Position numbers and translations under genes: made by a program. A stretch of 6,359 nt of DNA from Oligoflexia bacterium (GTDB taxonomy: Bacteria > Bdellovibrionota > Bdellovibrionia > Bdellovibrionales > UBA1609), in contig JAPPIY010000104.1 in the NCBI GenBank assembly GCA_026914095.1, forward strand, positions 1-6,359. The letters are read 5' to 3'. Below, piece by piece: positions 1 to 5,700 of the stretch (positions are counted from its first letter, which is position 1; every line of letters starts with the position of its first letter). The notes beneath the pieces were generated by a model that searched no databases, was not told the origin of the DNA, and saw only the letters and a list, made by a program, of their open reading frames with translations.

Positions 1-1451
1 GTGAGGACTGTCTTTTAATTGGAGAAAGCCGTCACTTAGATGTCATAGAAATTGACGGGGCCAGCAACAATGGAGTGGATGCTGTTCGGGAGCTGAGAGA
101 CACTGTGGCTTATATGCCCAGCGCCGGCTTTTGGAAAATCTATATTATTGATGAGGTTCACATGCTCTCTCACAGCGCTTTTAACGCCCTCTTAAAAACT
201 TTAGAAGAGCCTCCCAGCCATGTCATTTTCATTATGGCGACAACAGAAAGCCATAAAATTCCTCTCACTGTTTTATCCCGATCCCAAAAGCTGGATTTCC
301 ATTTACTGCCTCCTCTTTCTATAAAAAACCAGCTGAAAAAAATTTGTAAAGAAGAGGATTTTTCCATTTCTGATTCTATTTTGTGGCTATTGGCCAAACA
401 CTCTCATGGCTCTTTAAGGGATGCTCAGAGTCTCTTAGATCAAGTGATCACCTTTTGCGGGGATAATTTAGAAGAAGTGATAAAAATTTTAGGCTTGAGT
501 GATCCCGAACTTTTAAGAAACTGCCTGTCGGCTTTGTTGAAAAAAAAAGAAGAAGACATCGTAAAACTCATTGCGCTTTTAAGGATAAAAGGAGTGGAAT
601 CAAAGCTCTTTTTGCAAAACCTCATTGAATCTGCCAGCCATCTGTTGTTTTTGAAGCAAAACCCCGGCAATGACCCTCCCTTAGTTCAAGCGGACACAGA
701 AGAGATTGAGTTTATGAAACAAAATATCAGCTCTATCAGCCCTGAGGAGCTCCACTTTTTATTTGATATGCTTTTAAAAGGAGAAAGAGAAATGAGTTTT
801 TGTCAGGACAGTGAAATGTTTTTAGAAATCCTGCTTTTAAGGCTTTGCTCAGCCCCCCGAATAGAAGAAATCACTCCTTTGAGCTCTGTTAAAAAAGAGT
901 CCTCTCCCGCTCTTTCTTCTTCCCCTCCTTCTCTCTCCCGCTCCCTCCCTTCCTCAAAAACAAACAAAAGCCCCCTTGAATCAAAAAAAAAGACTCTCTC
1001 TAACTCCAGCCAGCAGACCTCTCCAGCCAAATCAGAAAACTCTCTGGAAGACTTTGAGCAGAGATTTGAGTTTTTAGAGCATTTAAGAAAAAGGGATCGC
1101 AGTCTGGCGGGCTTGATAGAAAATTTATCCTTTAAAAAGAAGTCCCCAACTCTTTTTTGCCTTTTTGTTCCAGAGAGCTTTTCTTATCTTAAAAAAAAGG
1201 TGGAAGAAAAGTCTTTTCGCAAACTATTAGAACAAGAACTAAGCTTTTTTCTCAAAACGAAGGAAAAATTAAAAATAGATTTTTTTAACAAAGAGTCTCT
1301 CATCTCCCTAAGAGAAGAAGAAAGATCTTTAGAGAAAAATAAGCTTTTAAGGCAAGCTAGAGACAACCCTTTTGTCAATCAAGTGACAGATCTTTTTGAC
1401 GGAAAAATTAAATCGGTTAAAAAGATTGACAAAAGCCGGCGGGAATCTTGA
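1..1451 (+). CDS. dnaX: DNA polymerase III clamp-loader subunit gamma/tau, 5'-truncated by window edge
   Basis: This AAA+ ATPase subunit of the clamp loader opens and loads the beta clamp; its C-terminal tau region ties the loader to the polymerase. The reading frame is open from base 3, so the P-loop and most of the zinc module lie outside the window; C3 (in-window numbering) is probably the last zinc Cys. Residues 13-24 match the conserved DnaX stretch DVIEIDGASNNG. Walker B IDEVH is at 49-53, sensor 1 ATTE at about 79-82, the arginine-finger motif SRS at 92-94 (usually SRC) and sensor 2 GSLRD at 136-140. Domain III runs to about residue 285. A Ser/Pro/Lys-rich linker follows to about 345, then a tau-type C-terminal domain ending in the typical FVNQVTDLFDGKI-like tail. 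The linker carries an A9 run suited to frameshifting (listed separately). recR follows closely. Identification is very secure; there is no sign of decay. Confidence 0.97.
   Translation, partial: EDCLLIGESRHLDVIEIDGASNNGVDAVRELRDTVAYMPSAGFWKIYIIDEVHMLSHSAFNALLKTLEEPPSHVIFIMATTESHKIPLTVLSRSQKLDFHLLPPLSIKNQLKKICKEEDFSISDSILWLLAKHSHGSLRDAQSLLDQVITFCGDNLEEVIKILGLSDPELLRNCLSALLKKKEEDIVKLIALLRIKGVESKLFLQNLIESASHLLFLKQNPGNDPPLVQADTEEIEFMKQNISSISPEELHFLFDMLLKGEREMSFCQDSEMFLEILLLRLCSAPRIEEITPLSSVKKESSPALSSSPPSLSRSLPSSKTNKSPLESKKKTLSNSSQQTSPAKSENSLEDFEQRFEFLEHLRKRDRSLAGLIENLSFKKKSPTLFCLFVPESFSYLKKKVEEKSFRKLLEQELSFFLKTKEKLKIDFFNKESLISLREEERSLEKNKLLRQARDNPFVNQVTDLFDGKIKSVKKIDKSRRES
900..955 (+). repeat. 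Polypyrimidine tract inside the dnaX linker
   Basis: Of 56 bases, 54 are C or T; the only purines are G909 and G940. By count there are 32 C and 22 T. It encodes a Ser/Pro-rich, disordered part of the DnaX linker. In RNA it would be a C-rich, G-poor, unstructured segment, which resembles a Rho-loading region; in DNA it is a homopurine-homopyrimidine segment. It ends 27 nt before the A9 slippery run. The composition is certain; any function is inference. Confidence 0.6.
983..1003 (+). promoter_or_regulatory. Candidate programmed frameshift or slippage site in dnaX (gamma/tau switch)
   Basis: Nine A residues at 983-991 are followed by G992. The zero frame reads TCA AAA AAA AAG, so the heptamer at 986-992 is A AAA AAG, the same heptamer and phase as the E. 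coli dnaX frameshift site. After a -1 slip the next codons are GAC TCT CTC and then TAA at 1001-1003, which would end the protein in the linker just after domain III, as in known gamma subunits. An extra A added by RNA polymerase would give the same outcome, which is the mechanism known for the A9 run of Thermus thermophilus dnaX. I see no clear upstream Shine-Dalgarno-like stimulator. Downstream there is only a weak 5-bp stem (1022-1026 with 1044-1048), which favours transcriptional slippage. A-runs are common in this genome, so chance remains possible. Confidence 0.5.
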
Positions 1452-1461
1452 AATAAAGAGC

Positions 1462-2055
1462 ATGAAAGGCCTTCCTCTTCTTCAGTCTTTGCTGTTTGAG
1501 TTAAAAAAGCTTCCTGGAGTAGGGCCTCGCAGCGCAGAGAGGCTGGTTCAGCACTTTTTAAAAACAGGAGACCAAGAACAACTCTCTTCACTTCTTTTAG
1601 AGCTAAAGCGAAAAATAAAAAAATGCAAAGAATGCTTTAATTTCACACAAGAAAAAGAGCTGTGCTCTTTTTGTGAAGACAGCTCGCGAAACCCGGAGCT
1701 TATCTGTGTTGTAGAGCAAGCCTTTGATGTGTTTAGAGTAGAAAGCTGTGGCATTTTTAAAGGACATTATCATGTTTTACACGGTGTTTTATCCCCTTTA
1801 AACCAAATTCACCCTAAAGATCTCACTTTAAAACAATTAAAAGATCGCATTTATAAAAAGAAATTTAAAGAGCTAATTTTAGCTATTGATTCCGATCTAG
1901 AAGGAGACACAACAGCGCTCTATATTATGGAAAATTTTAAAGACTTAGATGTAAAAATTTCCCGGCCGGCTTTAGGGATTCCTCTAGGAAGCGATCTTTC
2001 CTTTGTAGATGATAAAACACTGGGCCAAGCCATTGAAAACAGAAGTTATTTTTAA
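1462..2055 (+). CDS. recR: Recombination mediator protein RecR
   Basis: RecR acts with RecF/RecO to load RecA on SSB-coated gapped DNA. The 197-aa product has the whole family layout: a helix-hairpin-helix with KLPGVGPRSAERL (residues 16-28), a four-Cys zinc finger (C55, C58, C68, C71), and a Toprim domain from about 79 to 175 with VVE (E85), GHYHVLHGVLSPL (101-113) and LEGDTTALYI (146-155). The tail has the usual GIPLGSDLSFVDDKTL pattern. I chose ATG at 1462 because the usual RecR N-terminus begins there and the total fits the family length of about 200. In-frame TTG codons at 1396 and 1426 would add residues overlapping dnaX. The Shine-Dalgarno is poor (GAG only 1 nt before ATG), so translation is probably coupled to the dnaX stop 10 nt upstream. 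The Toprim reads DSD at 143-145, where many RecR proteins have an N-P-T-like sequence. Confidence 0.95.
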   Translation: MKGLPLLQSLLFELKKLPGVGPRSAERLVQHFLKTGDQEQLSSLLLELKRKIKKCKECFNFTQEKELCSFCEDSSRNPELICVVEQAFDVFRVESCGIFKGHYHVLHGVLSPLNQIHPKDLTLKQLKDRIYKKKFKELILAIDSDLEGDTTALYIMENFKDLDVKISRPALGIPLGSDLSFVDDKTLGQAIENRSYF

Positions 2056-2624
2056 TGTCTCTTATCAACACTAACTCAAAGGAGATTCACTGTAAAATTC
2101 TCTACTATGGCCCTGAAGGCGCCGGGAAAAAAACTTCTCTTTTATATATAAAAGAGAAGTTTGATAAAGAGAAGTTAAGCTTTATTCAACTGCCTTTTAA
2201 AAAAGAAATGTATGCTCTAGTTCTCTCTATTGGTGAGATTTTCAGCTTTAAAGCCTATTTTCACATTTACAGCCTAAACAATGAATCCAAAAAAGAAAAT
2301 GAGACTTTATTAAGAGGAGCTGATGGAGTGGTTTTTGTAGCCAGCTCAAAAAAAGAAGACAGACAAAAAAATAAAGAATCCTTTTCAGAAATGGAAGAGT
2401 TTTTAACCAATCAGGGGAAAAATTTACTTCAATTTCCTCTGGTTTTACAATACAACAAAAGCGACTTGACTCATCTACAGCCTTTAAAACAGCTAAAGAT
2501 GGACTTGAATAAATACAATAACAAAGATTTCAAAAGCTCTTGTCTCACTGGAGATTTTATTTTAGAGCCTTTAAAATATTTGTGCAAGCTGTCCCTCAGC
2601 CAGTTAAAACATTCTCATTTTTAA
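2055..2624 (+). CDS. MglA-like Ras-superfamily protein with degenerate nucleotide-binding motifs
   Basis: This 189-aa protein aligns by eye from end to end with MglA, the small GTPase that sets cell polarity and motility in Myxococcus and is found in Bdellovibrio. Shared marks are the start (MSLINTNSKEIHCKILYYGP), SIGEIFSFKAYFHIY (58-72), GADGVVFVASS (88-98), the base-recognition QYNKSDL (132-138) and the LTG(x)F segment near 164-168. The P-loop (19-27) reads GPEGAGKKT, with Lys26 at the place of the Mg-binding Ser/Thr. The switch I motif (TETDRTLFFDFLP in MglA) is replaced by PFKKEMYALVLS, and the VPGQ of switch II by SLNNES (73-78). Hydrolysis and probably Mg binding should therefore be impaired, while guanine recognition may remain. 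The start ATG overlaps the recR stop (TAATG), so the genes are coupled. Family membership is strong; the loss of activity is inference. The reading frame is intact, so it is not an obvious pseudogene. Confidence 0.85.
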   Translation: MSLINTNSKEIHCKILYYGPEGAGKKTSLLYIKEKFDKEKLSFIQLPFKKEMYALVLSIGEIFSFKAYFHIYSLNNESKKENETLLRGADGVVFVASSKKEDRQKNKESFSEMEEFLTNQGKNLLQFPLVLQYNKSDLTHLQPLKQLKMDLNKYNNKDFKSSCLTGDFILEPLKYLCKLSLSQLKHSHF

Positions 2625-2798
2625 ACAGCCTTTCATTTTAAGATTTAGTTTTCACTGAGTTCTTATTCTCCTTGTTAGCTTTAAAAAAGCTCTTCATAAA
2701 AAGAAAAAATAAAAGCTCATCAACTCTCCGCGCCTTTAGCTCATTCTATTAAAATCATAAAAAACAAGATGTTTTACACTCAAAATTAAGATTAAGCC

Positions 2799-2829
2799 TC
2801 AAACTGTTTAAACTTTGTATTCAAACTGT
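2799..2829 (+). repeat. Direct repeat TCAAACTGT, two copies 22 bp apart
   Basis: TCAAACTGT occurs at 2799-2807 and again at 2821-2829. The start-to-start distance of 22 bp is about two helical turns, so both copies would face the same side of the DNA. They lie about 120-150 bp upstream of the ATG of the 116-aa gene, a reasonable place for a regulator site. In AT-rich DNA a chance pair is possible. Confidence 0.3.
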
Positions 2830-2868
2830 CTGATTTGTAATCACTTTTTAATAAAATTATCTCTTTTT

Positions 2869-2898
2869 TTGATTTTATTTAAAATTTCTTCAGATATT
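2869..2898 (+). promoter_or_regulatory. Weak candidate sigma-70-like promoter
   Basis: TTGATT (2869-2874) and GATATT (2893-2898) match four of six consensus bases each, with an 18-bp spacer. They would give a short leader of roughly 45 nt before the ATG at 2952. Other AT-rich pairings upstream fit about as well, for example TGTAAT at 2836-2841, so the exact promoter is uncertain. Confidence 0.25.
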
Positions 2899-2951
2899 TA
2901 CAAAACAACCGATAGGTTTATTAGAGGGCAAGTTATTAAAGGAAAAACATT

Positions 2952-3302
2952 ATGAAAATTATAGAAAAACAAGAAAATAAAATTTGGACAGATCTCATAT
3001 CTCTAAAAACAAAAGAAGTTTTATCTCCTTACAGTGAGTTGGTTTCTGTTACAAAACAAGGTTTAACTGTGCAGTCAAAAAGAAAATTCTTTAACATTTC
3101 AGAAAGTGATTTCCCTAAGTTTTTAAATAGTCCCGTGGAACTCTTTTTATCTCAGTATGAAATACCTTTTTATGGAGTTATAAAAAAAATACAACTAAAA
3201 AAGAAAGATATTTTTGAAATTAAACTCAACTTTATGGAAAGCGCTCCTTCCTACTATCGGGAGTGCGTAACTGACCTTCTCAACTATCCTCTTCCCGCTT
3301 GA
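2952..3302 (+). CDS. Hypothetical 116-aa protein, possibly a degenerate PilZ-like domain
   Basis: I do not recognise this gene with certainty. The ATG at 2952 has a good Shine-Dalgarno, AAAGGA at 2938-2943, with 8 nt of spacing, so it is probably a real gene with its own translation signal. The 116-aa product is soluble-looking, Lys-rich, and lacks a signal peptide or membrane span. SVTKQGLTV (32-40) recalls the second PilZ signature D/N-x-S-x-x-G with the first Asp and the Ser changed. The C-terminal part (FYGVIKKI at 73-80, FEIKLNFMESAP at 88-99, then YYRECVTDLL) resembles the last strands and helix of PilZ proteins. No RxxxR motif for cyclic-di-GMP is visible, so binding is doubtful. It is separated from the MglA-like gene by 327 nt and is followed by a probable terminator. 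Confidence 0.7.
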   Translation: MKIIEKQENKIWTDLISLKTKEVLSPYSELVSVTKQGLTVQSKRKFFNISESDFPKFLNSPVELFLSQYEIPFYGVIKKIQLKKKDIFEIKLNFMESAPSYYRECVTDLLNYPLPA

Positions 3303-3310
3303 GTTTAACC

Positions 3311-3337
3311 CTTGCGCTAAAAACAGCAAGCTTTTTT
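3311..3337 (+). terminator. Probable Rho-independent terminator after the 116-aa gene
   Basis: CTTGC (3311-3315) can pair with GCAAG (3326-3330) around a 10-nt loop, followed by C and six T (3332-3337). It starts 9 nt after the TGA stop and lies between two convergent genes. The stem is short. On the minus strand the same hairpin has no T-tract after it, so it would act only for plus-strand transcription. Confidence 0.45.
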
Positions 3338-3365
3338 GCAGCAAATGATTTTTCCAGAGCCTAAC

Positions 3366-3956
3366 TCAATCCCCAAGACACCAAAAACCGCAAGAGAAAA
3401 AATTTTCCCGTTGCTCGGGAGCAATGACTCTAGGATAAGAGTCTTGTTTTTTTAACCCAAATTTTTTAGTTTCTTTATTATAAGCCACTAAATTTCTATG
3501 AGGCCAAAAAAATTTATCAAAAGTAGGAGCTACAACATCTAGGAGACCATCCTTATCAGCATCTACTAACAAAAGAGAGCTAGGATCCCCATGGTAATCA
3601 AAATAAGCTTCACGACTGCCTTTTAGCTCTACAGAATTAATAAACCAATAAGAATTATTAGCTTTTTTAGACAGAAACTCTAAGTAAATTTTATCCTCTT
3701 GTTTTACCTTAAGAACCCGAATATCCATGCCAATTTCAGTTAAAGGCCCTTCCACCCGACTTAAAGTTTGACGAAGATTCTTCTTATAAATTTGAGAAAC
3801 CCTGCTTTTTATCTTTAAAGGTTGAGTAACAAATACAAAATTAATGAAAATAGAAAGTAAAATAAGAAAGGCCAAAAAGAAGCCTTTTAGAGAAAAAAAA
3901 GAAGACAATAGCTCCTCTAATTTGTCCGAAATCGTTTTAATATTTATAAATTTCAA
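3366..3956 (-). CDS. Membrane-anchored protein of unknown function with one Asp-rich calcium-loop motif
   Basis: Unrecognised 196-aa protein. One hydrophobic segment at about 26-46, after a Lys-containing N-terminus, suggests a signal anchor with the rest in the periplasm. The exported part has a beta-rich look, and residues 132-140 read DADKDGLLD. That fits the DxDxDGxxD calcium loop of EF-hand, dockerin, FG-GAP and VCBS repeats, followed by VVAPTFDKFF. Only one such repeat is present, so it is not a full propeller. Two Cys near the end (189, 193) could form a disulfide. The start is TTG at 3954-3956: AAAGGA lies about 8 nt before it and the only later Met is residue 77. It follows the rluD-like gene by 62 nt without a terminator, so it is likely the last gene of that operon. 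Reality of the gene is likely; its function is unknown. Confidence 0.75.
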   Translation of the reverse strand: MKFINIKTISDKLEELLSSFFSLKGFFLAFLILLSIFINFVFVTQPLKIKSRVSQIYKKNLRQTLSRVEGPLTEIGMDIRVLKVKQEDKIYLEFLSKKANNSYWFINSVELKGSREAYFDYHGDPSSLLLVDADKDGLLDVVAPTFDKFFWPHRNLVAYNKETKKFGLKKQDSYPRVIAPEQRENFFSCGFWCLGD

Positions 3957-4018
3957 ATTTTTTCCTTTATTTACAGCAATTGCTTTAAGAAACTTATCGG
4001 AAATTTTTTTGAAATTGT

Positions 4019-4996
4019 TTATTTTAAATCCAAAAACTTCAACTTTTTTAATAAAAAATACAGCTCTTCAGGCCAGGGGATTTCAAAAAACAAGGTTTTC
4101 TTAGATTGAGGATGAATAAACTGCAAGAAATAAGCATGAAGAGCTATGCGGTCTAAATCTTGAATTTCCTTTTTTAAGCCCTGATCTTTTATAAAAGAGA
4201 GCTTTTTCTGCCCATAAAGAGAATCCCCTAACAGCGGACAGCCTATAGAAGAAAGATGAACTCTAATCTGATGAGTCCGCCCTGTTTTGAGCTGGCAGTG
4301 AATCCAAGAGATTCCGCTGGAATGCTGTTTTATAAGCTGATAAAAAGTAACCGCTTTTTTGCTCCCAGCTCTAAACTCTTTTAAAGCTATAAATTTTTTC
4401 CTAAGAACAGGGTGCCGGCCGATCCAAGTCTCAATTTGATCTTCATAAGGGGCTGGAGCGCGAAGAGCAATAGCCCAATATTTTCTCTGTATTTCCTGTC
4501 TTTTAAACTGCTGGATCAAATCCTGTTCTGATCTTTTTGTTTTCGCCAAAATCAATAAACCGCTGGCCCCTTTGTCTAAACGATGAACCACCCCGGGACG
4601 AAGATTCTGAGATCCCGGAGACAGTTTTTTTTTTGAAGACAAAATATTCACTAAAGTTTTATCTTTGTGTCCAGGGGCCGGATGCACAACCAAGCCGGCC
4701 GGCTTATTGACAACTAAAATTTCCTCATCCTCAAACACAATCTCCAAAGGATAGTCATAAGGGCTTAAAATGTCTTTTTGATGGCTGTCATCAGGCGAAA
4801 GAAAAACTTTTAATAAATCCCCCGATCTTAAACGGTAAGAGGCTTTTAAAGCTTTTCCTTTTAAAAACACAGCCTGACTGGAAATAAGCCTTAAGGCTTT
4901 AGCCCGAGAAGAGGCAAAATCATTTTTTGTTAAAAAAACATCCAGCCTTAAATTCTTAAACTCCTCTGTAATTAAAACTTCTTTAAAAGACTCCAA
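4019..4996 (-). CDS. rluD: RluA/RluD-family rRNA pseudouridine synthase
   Basis: The product is predicted to convert uridines to pseudouridine in 23S rRNA (helix 69 for true RluD). It is 325 aa, the length of E. coli RluD. An S4-type RNA-binding domain spans about residues 15-65, with RLDVFL, SSRAKALRLI and SGDLL. The catalytic domain has VVNKPAGLVVHPAPGH (95-110), the active-site motif HRLDKGASGLL with Asp141, GRTHQIRVH (239-247) and LLGDSLYG (255-262). The motif is usually HRLDKDTSG; the G-A change here leaves the catalytic Asp intact. The start is TTG at 4994-4996 with AGAGG 5 nt upstream, and no Met occurs later in the protein. The tsaB stop is 29 nt upstream, so the two are probably co-transcribed. 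RluC- or RluA-type target specificity cannot be excluded from sequence alone; the S4 domain and length favour RluD. Confidence 0.9.
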   Translation of the reverse strand: MESFKEVLITEEFKNLRLDVFLTKNDFASSRAKALRLISSQAVFLKGKALKASYRLRSGDLLKVFLSPDDSHQKDILSPYDYPLEIVFEDEEILVVNKPAGLVVHPAPGHKDKTLVNILSSKKKLSPGSQNLRPGVVHRLDKGASGLLILAKTKRSEQDLIQQFKRQEIQRKYWAIALRAPAPYEDQIETWIGRHPVLRKKFIALKEFRAGSKKAVTFYQLIKQHSSGISWIHCQLKTGRTHQIRVHLSSIGCPLLGDSLYGQKKLSFIKDQGLKKEIQDLDRIALHAYFLQFIHPQSKKTLFFEIPWPEELYFLLKKLKFLDLK

Positions 4997-5025
4997 AATA
5001 ACCTCTGGCTAAAACCCCTCTTTCC

Positions 5026-5700
5026 TTAAAGCGCTGATCTGAGATAGTCGGCTTTTAAACTCAACCAGTTTTGGGCTTGCATTTTTTCCCTTAAAACAAT
5101 TTTAACAAGATTAACAGTGGAAAGCTTTGGTTTTTTAAATAAAATTCTCTGGTTGAAATGAGACTCTAAAGGATAAAATTTTTCTATATCTGAAACACAT
5201 ATTATTTTCTCTTGTTTTAAAGTCTGGGAAAGATTTTCAATTTTCTTCTGCCACTGCTCAAAACTCAATACAAAAACCTGCTCTTTTTTAGAATAAAACT
5301 CCGCAAAATAAATTTGATTTTTAAAGGCATAAAGGCTTACAAAAAGAGCTGGCGCTTTGCCATAAAATTCTTCCGCTAAAATTTTTAGAGAATTTACAGG
5401 ATAAACAGGAATTTTCAAACTGAAAGACAAAGCTTTTGCGGTTGTTATAGCTGTTCTCACGCCTGTAAATCTTCCTGGCCCCGCTCCCACCGCTATATAA
5501 TTCAAATCCTCCAATTGAACTCTTGCCTTTTTAAAAAGCCGGTCTATTTCTGAAGAAAGCCTGTCACTGTGCGCAGATTTAAAAGCTTTATGTGTCCAAC
5601 GGCTATGGGCCAATAACTTTAAAGACTTTTCCGAGCTTTTTAAAAGAGAAACTTCCGCTGAAGGCAAAGAGCAGTCCAAAGATAAAAAATAAGACATCAC
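5026..5700 (-). CDS. tsaB: tRNA threonylcarbamoyladenosine biosynthesis protein TsaB
   Basis: TsaB (YeaZ) is the inactive partner of TsaD in the complex that makes t6A37 on ANN-decoding tRNAs. The 224-aa length is normal for the family. The ASKHA-fold start SYFLSLDCSLPSAEVSLL is typical, and the signature AVGAGPGRFTGVRTAITTAKAL (about 70-91) corresponds to the usual GPGSFTGLRIGxxxAKGL. PVYPVNSL (98-105) follows as expected. Two starts are possible: GTG at 5700-5698, giving a 4-nt overlap with the rseP stop, or the adjacent ATG at 5697-5695 in TGATG, giving a 1-nt overlap. The ATG seems more natural. The Shine-Dalgarno (GAAAG) is weak, so translation is likely coupled to rseP. The second half is more divergent, as is common in TsaB. 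Confidence 0.92.
   Translation of the reverse strand: MMSYFLSLDCSLPSAEVSLLKSSEKSLKLLAHSRWTHKAFKSAHSDRLSSEIDRLFKKARVQLEDLNYIAVGAGPGRFTGVRTAITTAKALSFSLKIPVYPVNSLKILAEEFYGKAPALFVSLYAFKNQIYFAEFYSKKEQVFVLSFEQWQKKIENLSQTLKQEKIICVSDIEKFYPLESHFNQRILFKKPKLSTVNLVKIVLREKMQAQNWLSLKADYLRSAL

Larger units (their letters stand above)
2625..2951 (+). other. 327-nt AT-rich intergenic region
   Basis: No convincing ORF, tRNA or known RNA is visible here on either strand. A small AT-rich inverted repeat, AGCTTT-AAA-AAAGCT, lies at 2677-2691; it has no T-tract after it and is not a convincing terminator. The second half holds the 9-bp direct repeats, the palindrome GTTTAAAC (2806-2813) and promoter-like sequence before the 116-aa gene. 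It separates the dnaX-recR-mglA-like group from the next gene. Confidence 0.6.

Noticed and set aside
540..548. Second A9 run in dnaX as the gamma frameshift site
   Set aside because: It lies inside the essential domain III, the -1 frame stays open for about 20 codons, and the product would lack part of the oligomerisation domain; the linker run fits better.
1396..1461. Longer recR start at TTG 1396 or TTG 1426
   Set aside because: The extra residues overlap dnaX and do not resemble any RecR N-terminus; ATG 1462 gives the usual family start and length.
1379..1591. Minus-strand ORFs antisense to dnaX and recR, this one and several others of 64-76 codons
   Set aside because: They mirror strongly conserved genes on the plus strand, have no recognisable motifs, and arise from the codon bias of the real genes.
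2055..2624. Calling the MglA-like gene a pseudogene
   Set aside because: The frame is intact, the length is near normal, and NKxD and the hydrophobic core are kept; motif loss alone does not show decay.
2677..2691. AGCTTT-AAA-AAAGCT inverted repeat as terminator of the MglA-like gene
   Set aside because: The stem is AT-rich with a 3-nt loop and no T-tract follows on either strand.
2625..2951. CRISPR array, tRNA, riboswitch or mobile element in the non-coding gap or elsewhere
   Set aside because: No repeated spaced units, cloverleaf, known aptamer pattern, transposase or flanking inverted repeats could be found.
3844..4104. Plus-strand ORF of 86 codons across the start of the membrane-protein gene
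   Set aside because: It is antisense to the membrane-protein gene and the rluD 3' end, has low-complexity Lys/Phe content and no family resemblance; it is a shadow of the real minus-strand genes.
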